This document shows, piece by piece, positions 25,163 to 34,200 of a stretch of DNA of 41,423 bases. The stretch's first letter is position 1, and each line of letters starts with the position of its first letter. The DNA lies in contig CAMAZH010000024.1 of the NCBI GenBank assembly GCA_945863035.1, positions 1-41,423 on the forward strand, written 5' to 3'. The notes under the pieces were generated by a model, which was not told where the DNA came from, did not search any database, and worked only from the letters and a program-made list of their open reading frames with translations. A program made the translations under genes and the position numbers. This DNA is from Chitinophaga pinensis (lineage in GTDB: Bacteria; Bacteroidota; Bacteroidia; Bacteroidales; GCA-2748055).

Positions 25163-25930
25163 CTAACGGAGTTTTTTGAGAACTTTCTGAGCTATATCGG
25201 AGTGTGAGCTGTTATCTGATATAATTTCCTGAAGAAGTGTTTTGGCTGTTTCATCATTATTGATCCTAACGTAACACATAGCGAGGTAGAACTTCGCGTT
25301 CTCTTGGATGAAGCTGTATGGTTGGGTGAGAATATATTCGAAGGAAGTAATTGCACTCTGAAACTCATTCAGGTACATATAGCATAGGCCATTGTAAAAG
25401 CGTGCATTTTGGTTTTCAGAATCTTCGCTGAGCACGATCTTGAATTGCTGCGATGCATCGGAGTAATTTCCACGGGTATAGAGTTGAATCCCATATTCCA
25501 GTCTTTTTTTACCCGCATCAAGCTGCGAATGACTGCGGAGCGTAAGGTTATTGGAATAGGTAACCATATACTTTTCAAAAATCACCTGGTTGGACTCCTT
25601 TTTTATTGCAACAAAATAGAATACAAGGCTAAGAGTCGATATTATTGTGGCTGAAACGGCTATTAGCCATTTCTTGCTGACTTTTTTGCCTGAAACGGGC
25701 TTTTTGTCAATTTTATCAGTAGGTAAAGCATTATAGGCTTCGTATACTTCGTTAAGCTTCTTTCTGAATCTCTCCTCATCGCGAGAGGCCACAACTTTAT
25801 CAATGGAACGGTAAAGATCCAATTCCTGAACCAATTCAGGGTCTTTCTGTAAATCCTCCCTGAATTTTTTCAGCTCATTTTCACTCATACTACCATCTAG
25901 GTACTTTTGTATCCTGCTGATTGAGTTCAT
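25163..25930 (-). CDS. Single-pass membrane protein with TPR-like C-terminal region, putative anti-sigma partner
   Basis: The 255-residue protein has a cytoplasmic N-terminal part (1-85) beginning ISRIQKYLDGSMSENEL, which looks like the helical head of Bacteroidota anti-sigma factors. One transmembrane helix follows (about 88-108, WLIAVSATIISTLSLVFYF), then an outer TPR-like region (about 140-250: IQLYTRGNYSDASQQFKIVL, ARFYNGLCYMYLNEFQSAI). Its start lies 41 nt inside the ECF sigma gene, the normal arrangement of a sigma/anti-sigma pair. I infer that it holds the sigma factor at the membrane and senses an envelope signal through the TPR part; no zinc-finger anti-sigma motif is present. Confidence 0.7.
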   Translation of the reverse strand: MNSISRIQKYLDGSMSENELKKFREDLQKDPELVQELDLYRSIDKVVASRDEERFRKKLNEVYEAYNALPTDKIDKKPVSGKKVSKKWLIAVSATIISTLSLVFYFVAIKKESNQVIFEKYMVTYSNNLTLRSHSQLDAGKKRLEYGIQLYTRGNYSDASQQFKIVLSEDSENQNARFYNGLCYMYLNEFQSAITSFEYILTQPYSFIQENAKFYLAMCYVRINNDETAKTLLQEIISDNSSHSDIAQKVLKKLR

Positions 25931-26495
25931 CCTTTAATTCTTTGTATCTTGGGTTATTCCACACCGCTCTGAACAATCGGGATTTACATTTTGATTTTCG
26001 ATTCATGGTGTACTGATCACTGGCATATCCCATTATAGCTGTTGAGATACTAATGGGTGTTTCTTTGATATGAAGGTCAAGGATTTTCTTGCATTCTTCA
26101 TTAAGTTCGTTATAGTGTTCCAGAACAAGCTTACGCTTCTCCATTTTTACATAATCCTCTAGAAAATCAATATCGCCAAGCAATAAATCGGCATCTTCCA
26201 CAGAAGTGCCAAAATATTTTCTTTTTCGTTCCAACTCTTTCAGCCACAAAAATTTTACCACTCCATACAGATAGGACCCAAATGAATTTTTTAAATTTAA
26301 TGTGTTCTTCTTGATTTTCAGATAAATCAAGACCAATGCATCCTGAAACACGTCCTCGGCATCAAATACATTCCCGCTGTTTGCCATAATATAATGGCGG
26401 GTCTGAGGAAAATAAATTTTATAAATTTCGAGCAATGCCACACGGTCTTCTTTCCGGATGGAATCGACAAAATTGGACTGCTCGTTGCTGTTCAT
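25890..26495 (-). CDS. ECF-type RNA polymerase sigma factor
   Basis: The 201-residue protein has region 2 features at about residues 15-95 (RHYIMANSGNVFDAEDVFQD, then GSYLYGVVKFLWLKELERKR) and a region 4 helix-turn-helix at about 145-190 (ISTAIMGYASDQYTMNRKSK, CKSRLFRAV). The GYASDQY...NRKxKCK pattern is common in Bacteroidota ECF factors. It overlaps the TPR membrane protein by 41 nt. Compared with the sigma factor at 4042 it is lysine-rich and AT-rich and only distantly similar, so the two are not recent duplicates. Confidence 0.88.
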   Translation of the reverse strand: MNSNEQSNFVDSIRKEDRVALLEIYKIYFPQTRHYIMANSGNVFDAEDVFQDALVLIYLKIKKNTLNLKNSFGSYLYGVVKFLWLKELERKRKYFGTSVEDADLLLGDIDFLEDYVKMEKRKLVLEHYNELNEECKKILDLHIKETPISISTAIMGYASDQYTMNRKSKCKSRLFRAVWNNPRYKELKDELNQQDTKVPRW

Positions 26496-26562
26496 TTAGG
26501 GTAGCGCAAAATATTAAATCTCTAAAAGTATAAATAAAATTTTACGCCCTATAAAAAAAGCA

Positions 26563-29433
26563 TCATTTTTTATATGAGTCTATGGGTGTGCATGAACAAA
26601 CCAGGTTTCTGTCGCCAAAAGCATCATCGAGCCGTGCCACCGAAGGCCAGAATTTGTTTTCCGCACTCCATTTCAGGGGATAGGCGGCTTTATGGCGAGG
26701 GTATGAATGTTTCCAATCATCGGAACTAACCTCAAATGCCGTGTGCGGCGCATTTTTGAGCACATTGTCAAGTGTGTCGGCCGACCCGTTTGCCACCTCG
26801 GTGATTTCTGCAAGAATGGAGTTCATAGCCTCAACGAACCTGTCGAGTTCAGCTTTTGATTCGCTTTCCGTGGGCTCAACCATCAAGGTTCCATGTACTG
26901 GAAACGAGAGTGTTGGGGCATGAAAGCCATAATCCATAAGCCTTTTTGCCATGTCTGTCTCCGAAATTCCGGCCATTGGTTTGAATCCTCTGCAATCGAG
27001 AATCATCTCATGAGCTACTCTTCCGTTTTCATTGGTATAGAGAATCCGGAATTTGTCTTTCAGACATGCGGCAAGGTAGTTTGCATTCAGAATAGCCACT
27101 TTAGTAGCCATAGTAAGTCCTTCGCTTCCCAACATTTTTATATAGGCGTGGGAAATCGTAAGTATGCTGGCGCTACCGTAAGGGGCAGCAGAAACCGCCG
27201 GAATCCCATTAATACCTCCCGTTGCCATAACCGGGTGCGAGGGAAGGAATTCCACCAGGTGTGCTGCAACTGCGATAGGACCGACACCAGGGCCACCTCC
27301 CCCGTGAGGAATAGCAAAAGTTTTATGAAGATTCAAATGGCAAACATCCGCACCAATAAGCGCCGGATTGGTGAGCCCTACCTGTGCGTTCATATTGGCA
27401 CCATCCATATAAACCTGACCGCCCCTTTGATGGATCATGTCAACCATGCTTTTTACAGATTCCTCGAAAACCCCATGTGTAGAGGGATAGGTGATCATAA
27501 ACCCGGCAAGTTTGTCTTTGTGAAGCTCGGCTTGTTGCTTAAGTGAATCGAGATTTACATTCCCCCGTTCGTCGCAGTCAACCACCACCACTTCCATGCC
27601 GGCCATAACTGCACTGGCGGGATTTGTGCCATGGGCAGAGGCTGGGATAAGCACGATGTTACGATGGGCTTCTCCCCTGCTCTCGTGGTAAGCCCGGATC
27701 ACCATAAGCCCCGCGTACTCACCTGCTGCCCCTGAGTTGGGCTGAAAAGAAACCGCGTCGAAACCGGTAATCTCCCTGAGGTCATTTCCCAACTCATTGA
27801 ACAGCTGCTGATAACCCTCAACCTGATCGATGGGAACAAAGGGGTGAATTGATGAAAACTCCGGCCAAAGAAATGCCATCAGCTGTGATGCCGCATTAAG
27901 CTTCATGGTACACGAGCCCAATGAAATCATAGAGTGGGTGAGTGAGAAATCTTTTCGCTCAAGCATCTTGATGTACCTCATGAGCTCGGTTTCGGAACGA
28001 TACTTGTGAAAAACTTCCGCGTTCAGAAACCCGGTTTTCCTTGTTAGCCCGGCAGGAAACTGAAAGCCTGACACTAAATCGTGAGCAGGCTCATACTTGT
28101 GCTTCACCACTCGTGCAAACACGTCGATTATCTCATTTAATTCCTCCAGGTTCAAGGTCTCATCAACACTTAAGCTCACCGTCCGATTATCCGGATAATT
28201 GAAATTCATTTCTTTCTCCAAAGCTATTATCCTTAGGTCCTCAGCGCTTGTGCCTGTAGGCATTGCAAAACTGAGCGTGTCGAAAAAGTTCGGGTTCTTC
28301 AAAGCAAAACCCAAAGCCGAGATTTTTGAAGCCAGCGTTTTTGCTGCAAAATGGATGTTTGAGGCAATCCGGGTCAGCCCCTCAGGTCCGTGATAGACCG
28401 CATACATCCCAGCCATAGTTGCCAGCAGAGCCTGAGCGGTACAAATGTTGGACGTTGCTTTTTCCCTTTTAATATGCTGTTCCCGGGTTTGGAGTGCCAT
28501 GCGCAAAGCAGGATTCCCATGACGGTCAACTGAAATGCCGATGATTCTCCCGGGCATGTTCCGTTTGAACTTGTCTTTGCAGGCAAAGTATGCGGCATGT
28601 GGCCCACCGTATCCCAATGGAACGCCAAATCGTTGGGTGGAGCCCACTACGATATCGGCATCCCACTCGCCAGGAGGGGTTAGCAACACAAGCGACATCA
28701 GATCTGCGGCAACACCTGTAAGAATTTCTTTTGCATGCGCTGTTTCAACAAATTTCCGGTAATCCCTAACCTCGCCGGTTGAATCGGGATACTGCAGCAA
28801 TGCGCCAAAAAATCCCCCGGTAAAAGAAAAAGAAGCATAATCACCTGTCACGATTTCAATCCCCAAAGGAATGGCTCTGGTTTGCATTACAGCAAGTGTC
28901 TGAGGAAAGAGATTGTTGTCGGTAAAAAACTTTGCCCTACCCTCTTTTACAGCCTCGCGGGAGCGGCAGTTAAACATCATAATCATGGCTTCAGCTGCTG
29001 CAGTTGCTTCATCGAGAAGGGATGCGTTTGCAATTTCCATCCCGGTAAGGTCCATCACCATGGTTTGAAAATTCAGCAGGGCAGTGAGCCTTCCCTGCGA
29101 GATCTCAGCCTGATAAGGCGTGTAGGATGTATACCAGGAAGGGTTTTCGAGAATGTTGCGCTGAATTACAGGAAGGGTGATTGTATTATAGTATCCCATC
29201 CCGATAAAACTCTTGTAGAGCTTATTCTTTCTGCCGATTTCCCGAATTGATTTCAGATATTCGTATTCGCTGATCCCTTCAGGCAAATGCAAGGGTTTTT
29301 CCATGAGGATGGAAGAGGGAATGGTTTGCTTTATAAGTTCGTCAAGACTGGAGGCTCCCGTTTTCGCAAGCATTACTTCAATGTCTTCCCCTGACGGACC
29401 GTTATGACGATTAATAAACTTATCTAATATCAT
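26563..29433 (-). CDS. gcvP: Glycine dehydrogenase (P-protein of the glycine cleavage system)
   Basis: This PLP enzyme decarboxylates glycine and loads the aminomethyl group on the H-protein lipoyl arm. At 956 residues it is the single-chain form with both halves. Motifs: FINRHNGPSGEDIEVML at the start, GMGYYNTITLPVI, TSNICTAQALLATMAGMYAV, and in the C-half SLGSCTMKLNAASQL, YPSTHGVFEE, YMDGANMNAQVGLT and the PLP-lysine segment HLNLHKTFAIPHGGGGPG. The gcvT and gcvH genes are not in the window. A good promoter lies at 29482-29515. Confidence 0.97.
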   Translation of the reverse strand: MILDKFINRHNGPSGEDIEVMLAKTGASSLDELIKQTIPSSILMEKPLHLPEGISEYEYLKSIREIGRKNKLYKSFIGMGYYNTITLPVIQRNILENPSWYTSYTPYQAEISQGRLTALLNFQTMVMDLTGMEIANASLLDEATAAAEAMIMMFNCRSREAVKEGRAKFFTDNNLFPQTLAVMQTRAIPLGIEIVTGDYASFSFTGGFFGALLQYPDSTGEVRDYRKFVETAHAKEILTGVAADLMSLVLLTPPGEWDADIVVGSTQRFGVPLGYGGPHAAYFACKDKFKRNMPGRIIGISVDRHGNPALRMALQTREQHIKREKATSNICTAQALLATMAGMYAVYHGPEGLTRIASNIHFAAKTLASKISALGFALKNPNFFDTLSFAMPTGTSAEDLRIIALEKEMNFNYPDNRTVSLSVDETLNLEELNEIIDVFARVVKHKYEPAHDLVSGFQFPAGLTRKTGFLNAEVFHKYRSETELMRYIKMLERKDFSLTHSMISLGSCTMKLNAASQLMAFLWPEFSSIHPFVPIDQVEGYQQLFNELGNDLREITGFDAVSFQPNSGAAGEYAGLMVIRAYHESRGEAHRNIVLIPASAHGTNPASAVMAGMEVVVVDCDERGNVNLDSLKQQAELHKDKLAGFMITYPSTHGVFEESVKSMVDMIHQRGGQVYMDGANMNAQVGLTNPALIGADVCHLNLHKTFAIPHGGGGPGVGPIAVAAHLVEFLPSHPVMATGGINGIPAVSAAPYGSASILTISHAYIKMLGSEGLTMATKVAILNANYLAACLKDKFRILYTNENGRVAHEMILDCRGFKPMAGISETDMAKRLMDYGFHAPTLSFPVHGTLMVEPTESESKAELDRFVEAMNSILAEITEVANGSADTLDNVLKNAPHTAFEVSSDDWKHSYPRHKAAYPLKWSAENKFWPSVARLDDAFGDRNLVCSCTPIDSYKK

Positions 29434-29481
29434 GATGTTGTGTTATTTATATTTTTCAATGATTTATTGCATTCAGGTTCA

Positions 29482-29515
29482 CAAAATTAATATCTTAGTT
29501 TAAGCGGCAGCCCAA
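29482..29515 (-). promoter_or_regulatory. Predicted gcvP promoter
   Basis: Minus strand: TTG at 29515-29513, 23-nt spacer, TAATTTTG at 29489-29482. Both elements match the Bacteroidota consensus, with the spacer at the upper limit. The leader would be about 40 nt. No glycine riboswitch fits in that space. Confidence 0.6.
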
Positions 29516-29526
29516 GGTCTGTATGT

Positions 29527-30174
29527 TTAAGAACTCCTGTTTAAAAAAGGGTTGTGATCAGCCTCTTTCCCAACACCGGTCTCTGATCCATGCCCCGGAA
29601 ACACCCGGGTATCGCGGGGTAAAACAAGAATCTTTGTTCGGATACTTTCGATCAGCTGAGTAAAATTACCCCCGGGAAGATCTGTGCGGCCAATGCTCCC
29701 ATCGAACAGCACATCCCCTGTGATAAGAATCTTAGCTTCGGGGGAATAAAAAACCAGCGATCCGGGGGAATGCCCGGGAGTGTGAAGGGCCTTGATCTCC
29801 GAAGACCCGAACTGGTAAGTGTCGCTATCGTTAAGCCAGGCTGCTGGCTCAGGCGGTGTCTCCACCTGAAAACCAAATGACCGCCCGTACACGCCAGCCT
29901 GATCGAGCAAAGGCTTGTCGCTCTGATGCATCAGCAGGCCGATGGAATACTTGTCGCAAACCCTGCGTGCACCTGTCAGGTGGTCAACGTGCCCATGGGT
30001 ATTGAGAACGGCTATGGGTTTGAGGGATTCCCCTTGGATAAACCCAAAAAGCTCTTCAAATTCATGATCGTGGTAACAGGAAGCATCGATTATCAGGCAT
30101 TCGCGGGTTTCGTCGTAAAGCACGTAAGTATTGACCTGAAACGGATTAAATGAAAAAGATTTTATATGGATCAT
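29527..30174 (-). CDS. MBL-fold hydrolase of the glyoxalase II type
   Basis: The 215-residue protein has the metallo-beta-lactamase metal motif THGHVDH (His60, His62, Asp64, His65), then ALHTPGHSPGSLVFY, LITGDVLFDGSIGRTDLPGG and a terminal VFPGHGSETGVG. These are the zinc-binding histidines and aspartate of glyoxalase II-like hydrolases. The substrate is uncertain; small stand-alone members often act on thioesters. The ATG at 30174 is preferred because the family starts there (MIHIKSFSFNPFQVNTYVL) and a -7 element, TACATTTG (30197-30190), lies just upstream, inside a longer in-frame extension. Confidence 0.85.
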   Translation of the reverse strand: MIHIKSFSFNPFQVNTYVLYDETRECLIIDASCYHDHEFEELFGFIQGESLKPIAVLNTHGHVDHLTGARRVCDKYSIGLLMHQSDKPLLDQAGVYGRSFGFQVETPPEPAAWLNDSDTYQFGSSEIKALHTPGHSPGSLVFYSPEAKILITGDVLFDGSIGRTDLPGGNFTQLIESIRTKILVLPRDTRVFPGHGSETGVGKEADHNPFLNRSS

Positions 30175-30189
30175 TATTGCTGATAATTT

Positions 30190-30197
30190 CAAATGTA
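30190..30197 (-). promoter_or_regulatory. Predicted -7 element before the MBL-fold gene
   Basis: Minus-strand TACATTTG, an exact TAnnTTTG match 16 nt before the ATG. The -33 region is weak. It implies a very short leader. Confidence 0.4.
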
Positions 30198-30286
30198 TTT
30201 GATTCCGAATAGTTATATAACTGAAAAGCATGTACTAAAAGGGATTTAACTCTACCTTACAATTTAACATCCCCCGGTAAAAAAAC

Positions 30287-30931
30287 TTATCCTGCTTTTC
30301 CTTTTAAAAGGGGAACAAAAGCGAAGGCCCCATGTTCAGTGCGAACAAAAGAACTTTCGGATTCCCTGACAATTTTAACCATCGACTGCCCTTTATCGCC
30401 ACCCACAGGAATCACGAGAACCCCTCCTACCTTAAGCTGCTCGAGCAATTTGTTGGGGACTTCCGGTGCTGCTGCGGTGACCAGTATTTTGTCGTATGGT
30501 TGGTAGGAAGGTACTCCCTCATAGCCATCCCCATAAAAGAAATGAGGCTTATAACCCAGCATTTTCAGGGTCGACTGCGCTCGCATAAACAGGTCGCGTT
30601 GCCTCTCGATGGTATAAACCTTGGCTCCCATTTCCAGAAGAACCGCAGCCTGGTAGCCAGATCCGGTGCCAACCTCAAGGACTTTCTCCATGGGCTTTAT
30701 TTCCAAAAGTGAAGATTGGAAAGCCACAGTATAAGGCTGAGAGATTGTCTGCCCCGAGCCAATTGGAAAAGCCTGGTCGCTATAGGAAAAGTTTATGAAA
30801 CTGCTGTCCATAAACAAATGCCGTGGAACCTTGTTAATGGCAGATAACACCGCAACATCGCCAATGCCTTTGCTTTTGATGAGTTCCACCAGTTTTTTCC
30901 GCAGTCCTTTATGCTGAAAGGAATCTTCCAT
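30287..30931 (-). CDS. pcm: Protein-L-isoaspartate O-methyltransferase
   Basis: Pcm repairs isoaspartyl residues in aged proteins by SAM-dependent methylation. The 214-residue protein has the family's substrate motif GSGQTISQP (58-66), SAM motif VLEVGTGSGYQAAVL (84-98), then KVYTIERQ, FFYGDGYEG and DKILVTAAAPEVP. It diverges from the Gfo/Idh-like gene; a -7 element for it lies at 30957-30964. Confidence 0.94.
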   Translation of the reverse strand: MEDSFQHKGLRKKLVELIKSKGIGDVAVLSAINKVPRHLFMDSSFINFSYSDQAFPIGSGQTISQPYTVAFQSSLLEIKPMEKVLEVGTGSGYQAAVLLEMGAKVYTIERQRDLFMRAQSTLKMLGYKPHFFYGDGYEGVPSYQPYDKILVTAAAPEVPNKLLEQLKVGGVLVIPVGGDKGQSMVKIVRESESSFVRTEHGAFAFVPLLKGKAG

Positions 30932-30956
30932 ATCTGAATTATCGAATTCGTGAATG

Positions 30957-30964
30957 CAAATTTA
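30957..30964 (-). promoter_or_regulatory. Predicted -7 element of pcm
   Basis: Minus-strand TAAATTTG, an exact match, 26 nt upstream of the ATG. A TTTTC about 22 nt further upstream could act as -33. Confidence 0.42.
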
Positions 30965-31030
30965 ACTTTATCAACAGAATTAGTTGAAAAGTCGGTCATC
31001 AATTTATAGCAACCTTATTAACAATTGGCT

Positions 31031-31038
31031 TATGTTTG
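31031..31038 (+). promoter_or_regulatory. Predicted -7 element of the Gfo/Idh-like gene
   Basis: TATGTTTG, an exact match 20 nt before the ATG at 31058. It lies inside a longer in-frame TTG extension and so supports the downstream start. Confidence 0.42.
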
Positions 31039-31057
31039 CAACCATACACTATATGCG

Positions 31058-31972
31058 ATGATTCGTGCAGGAGTTTTTGGTTCGGGAGAGGTACTGGAAA
31101 ATGCGCTGGAACGGCTCCGGCAGCACAACGGGTTTCTGATTACCGGGTACCACAGTGGCGGATCGATCGTTAACAAACATTCCGTTATTCAGCAGTACCG
31201 TATTCCGGAAGAGCTGATTTCCGTTTCCGAGGCACTTATTATCACAAACGATCCCGGCGATTTTCAGGATGTAATCCCCCTCGTGCTGAAAAGCTCTCGG
31301 CATCTTTTGATTTTCCCCGACTTTTCCCTTTCGTTTTATCAGGTCGACAGTATGCTAAAGCTAGCGGAAGAGGCTGGTGTGGTTTTCTATTTGCATCAGG
31401 ATGGTATAAAGGACTGGATGAAGGATCTCACTCAGAAATATTGTGGAAAACCCGAGTTTATTCAAGTCTACAGCTATATCGACAAGCGCCATTCGAGTCA
31501 GGGAAAAGCCATTTTCAATGCCCTTTACAAAGCCGTTACAGGAGTTATCAAACTCAACCCCAATAACCTCAGGAAATTCCATACTAACATGGTTCCTTAC
31601 TGTCCTCCCGATCCATTAATGACGAATGTTCGACTGGAGTTTGAAAACGGCAGCGCTGCGAACATTACCATAAATGGCTTTTTTGAACGGAGCGACACAA
31701 AAATCGAAGTGTTCCGAAACGATTGCGAAGCCATTATTGATCCGGTATTGATGGAACTGAGTATTGTGAGCAAGGATCCGAATGTATCCCGGATTTTCAA
31801 CAGGTCGTCCGACCTTCAATCCAGCGTTTTTAGCGAAGGATTGGATGGGTTTGCCTTACGGTTGTTTTCGCCGGGTTTATACATTGATCCATTCGAATCG
31901 GGAATCATTGCCCACAAAACCGCCACAAAAATCATTAATAAGTTTATTCCCTATCCGGTAAGAAGTGTGTAA
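31058..31972 (+). CDS. Gfo/Idh/MocA-like protein with a degenerate catalytic motif
   Basis: The 304-residue protein has a Rossmann start (MIRAGVFGSGEVLENALERL, FLITGYHSG) and a C-terminal beta-sheet region (TNVRLEFENGSAANITINGF, SDTKIEVFRNDCEAIID), the layout of Gfo/Idh/MocA oxidoreductases. The nucleotide loop reads GVFGSGE, and where family members have EKP after a hydrophobic strand (FIEKPLS type), this protein has Phe86-Pro87-Asp88 in HLLIFPDFS. The lysine that takes part in hydride-transfer catalysis is therefore missing, so it may be a non-enzymatic or repurposed relative. It is transcribed towards the sugar transferase gene, 136 nt downstream. Family confidence is moderate, since it rests on pattern matching alone. 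Confidence 0.65.
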   Translation: MIRAGVFGSGEVLENALERLRQHNGFLITGYHSGGSIVNKHSVIQQYRIPEELISVSEALIITNDPGDFQDVIPLVLKSSRHLLIFPDFSLSFYQVDSMLKLAEEAGVVFYLHQDGIKDWMKDLTQKYCGKPEFIQVYSYIDKRHSSQGKAIFNALYKAVTGVIKLNPNNLRKFHTNMVPYCPPDPLMTNVRLEFENGSAANITINGFFERSDTKIEVFRNDCEAIIDPVLMELSIVSKDPNVSRIFNRSSDLQSSVFSEGLDGFALRLFSPGLYIDPFESGIIAHKTATKIINKFIPYPVRSV

Positions 31973-32044
31973 ACTCAATTCCTTATGCAAATTCAGCTTC
32001 CTGATAAACGGGATTTTTTCTCATGAGAGGATTATCTGTGAATC

Positions 32045-32081
32045 TTTTCGGAAAGAGTTCAAACAATAATATCTAATTTTG
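32045..32081 (+). promoter_or_regulatory. Predicted promoter of the sugar transferase gene
   Basis: TAATTTTG at 32074-32081 is an exact -7; TTTTC at 32045-32049 is a partial -33, 24 nt upstream. Transcription would begin near 32088, consistent with the ATG at 32109. Confidence 0.48.
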
Positions 32082-32108
32082 AGCGTTTGCAAAACACTAC
32101 GCCCTTCT

Positions 32109-33524
32109 ATGAATAAGAAAAAACAGGTTTTACGGTATCTTCTTTCCGACTTTCTGAGCGCATCGGTTGCCTGGACACTTTTTCATATCTTCAGAAAAGA
32201 ATATATCGAGCCAATGAAATTTGGCTACGACATCCCGCTCACTTTCAGTGATCGATTTTTTCTCGGACTTGTCATAATACCCTCGTTCTGGATTCTTTTT
32301 TATTATCTCACAGGCTTTTACAAGAATATTTATCGGCACTCCAGAACTGATGATTTTTTAAGGACTTTTGTACAGAGCCTGTCGGGCGTGCTGATTATCT
32401 TCTTCCTGTTGCTCCTTGATGATGAAATTCAATCCTATAAAAATTACTACCTTCTGTTTACAGTATTGTTTGGGCTTCACTTTTTCCTTACACTTATACC
32501 AAGGCTTATCCTAACTTCAAGTACTGTAAAAAAAGTCCATAACAAAGAGATAGGCTTTAACACGCTGATTATCGGGAGTAATCAGCAAGCAGTGGATATT
32601 TACCAGGAATTAACGGAATCCCTTTCCTCCCCCGGTAATAAATTTGTTGGCTTTATGAGTCTGCAAAAACAAGACAACTGCCATTTGTCCGAGTTTATTC
32701 CAAATCTTGGCACACTTAAAGACCTTGAACGCATAATTGAGCAACAAAATATTGAAGAGGTCATCATTGCCCTCGACAGCTCGGAGCACAGCCAGATCAG
32801 TAAAATTATCAACCAGCTTGGTATGTGCAACGTGATTATCAAAGCTATTCCCGACATGTACGACATACTCACAGGGAAGGTTAAAATGGATCATTTGTTC
32901 GGCACCCCGCTTATTCAGCTCTCGAAAGACCTTATGCCGGTTTGGCAAAGCAACCTGAAACAACTGCTCGACATTGGCTTGTCGTTGTTTGCACTTACGA
33001 TCTCCTCCCCCTTGATTCTTGTATTAGCTCTGGGAGTGAAACTCAGCTCAAAGGGGCCGGTGTTTTACAGCCATGAGAGGATTGGCCGGTATGGGAAACC
33101 CTTCCAGATTTATAAATTCCGCTCGATGCGAACCGATGCGGAAAAAAACGGGCCTGAATTGTCGAGCAAAGAAGATAGCCGGCTAACCAACCTGGGCCGT
33201 TTTATGAGGAAATACCGCCTGGATGAAATCCCGAATTTTTTCAATGTTCTCAAGGGAGAAATGTCACTTGTTGGCCCCCGGCCTGAGCGACAGTTCTTTA
33301 TCGATCAGATCGTTAAGAAAGCACCGCACTACCACCATCTTCATAAGGTAAAACCCGGCATAACCTCTTGGGGACAGGTAAAGTACGGCTATGCGGAAAA
33401 TGTTGATCAGATGGTCAAACGCCTTCGCTACGACATTCTTTATATTGAAAACATGTCGCTTTTTGTTGATTTCAAAATTCTTTTCTATACCGTTCTCACC
33501 ATTATCCGCGGCCGTGGGGTCTAA
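32109..33524 (+). CDS. Polyprenyl-phosphate sugar-1-phosphate transferase (exopolysaccharide initiating enzyme)
   Basis: The 471-residue protein has four N-terminal membrane segments (about 10-125), a CoA-binding/Rossmann-like middle region (NTLIIGSNQQAVDIYQEL, then IEEVIIALDSSEHSQISKII), a further hydrophobic helix and the bacterial sugar transferase domain: FYSHERIGRYGKPFQIYKFR, then LDEIPNFFNVLKGEMSLVGP with its Asp-Glu pair and RPE. Such enzymes attach the first sugar phosphate to undecaprenyl phosphate for capsule or exopolysaccharide. No other glycan genes are adjacent. It ends 5 nt from the convergent thpR gene. The start at 32109 drops a 10-residue extension with no family match. Confidence 0.92.
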   Translation: MNKKKQVLRYLLSDFLSASVAWTLFHIFRKEYIEPMKFGYDIPLTFSDRFFLGLVIIPSFWILFYYLTGFYKNIYRHSRTDDFLRTFVQSLSGVLIIFFLLLLDDEIQSYKNYYLLFTVLFGLHFFLTLIPRLILTSSTVKKVHNKEIGFNTLIIGSNQQAVDIYQELTESLSSPGNKFVGFMSLQKQDNCHLSEFIPNLGTLKDLERIIEQQNIEEVIIALDSSEHSQISKIINQLGMCNVIIKAIPDMYDILTGKVKMDHLFGTPLIQLSKDLMPVWQSNLKQLLDIGLSLFALTISSPLILVLALGVKLSSKGPVFYSHERIGRYGKPFQIYKFRSMRTDAEKNGPELSSKEDSRLTNLGRFMRKYRLDEIPNFFNVLKGEMSLVGPRPERQFFIDQIVKKAPHYHHLHKVKPGITSWGQVKYGYAENVDQMVKRLRYDILYIENMSLFVDFKILFYTVLTIIRGRGV

Positions 33525-33529
33525 GAGTT

Positions 33530-34117
33530 CTATTTCAGGGGATGTGCAGAAAGCACCTGGTAAACAGGACCATCGGGTGTGGTTATGCTTTCATAGAATA
33601 GAATTTCCTCAACCTTCACCCGGAGAAAAACAAATTCCTCGTATTTCCCGATAAGCTCCGACAGGTTCTTCTGATCATCGATTCTCCTCATTCTACCGAT
33701 GGTAAGGTGTGGCTTAAACATTTCCCGGGAACCGGGCTTCAGTACCGCGCAGAGTTCCTCATCGACAACTTGTTTTAAATTCATAAGATCAATGGAGTTA
33801 TTAACTCCCATCCATAAAACTCTCGGACGATGGATTGTGCGAAAGACTCCAAGTCCCGAAACAGTAAAATCAAATGGCTTTGACTGCTTTGCGATCCTGT
33901 CGAGCGCTTGCTGCACCGGGACAATCTGTTCCGGGAAAGTATCGCCGATAAACAAGAGTGTAACATGAAAATTAGCTGTTCGGTTCCAGACGATAGTCTC
34001 ATCACACAGCGAAGTTCGGATTTCCGACAGCATTTCTTCAGCTGCCTGGTTTGGTTCAACCCTAACTGCGATAAATGTCCTTAACGCTTTTGATATATGC
34101 CTTTCAGCAGGATCCAT
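33530..34117 (-). CDS. thpR: RNA 2',3'-cyclic phosphodiesterase (2'-5' RNA ligase family)
   Basis: The 195-residue protein has the two HxTx motifs of the 2H phosphoesterase family: HVTL at 51-54 (NFHVTLLFIGD) and HLTI at 137-140 (FKPHLTIGRMR). RTFIAVRVEP opens the fold. The enzyme hydrolyses 2',3'-cyclic phosphate ends to 2'-phosphates; the natural substrate is unclear. The ATG at 34117 is preferred to one at 34174, which would add 19 residues before the family start. It diverges from elbB across 83 nt. Confidence 0.9.
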   Translation of the reverse strand: MDPAERHISKALRTFIAVRVEPNQAAEEMLSEIRTSLCDETIVWNRTANFHVTLLFIGDTFPEQIVPVQQALDRIAKQSKPFDFTVSGLGVFRTIHRPRVLWMGVNNSIDLMNLKQVVDEELCAVLKPGSREMFKPHLTIGRMRRIDDQKNLSELIGKYEEFVFLRVKVEEILFYESITTPDGPVYQVLSAHPLK

Positions 34118-34200
34118 ACTCTTGACTAACTTGAATAAATAAAGTAACTTACATTCGTTTCGTGAAACAACCAAAAAATCAATTCTAAATATACCGAATT

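Noticed and set aside
26893-27546. 217-codon plus-strand frame
   Set aside because: Antisense of the gcvP C-terminal half, including its PLP-lysine region.
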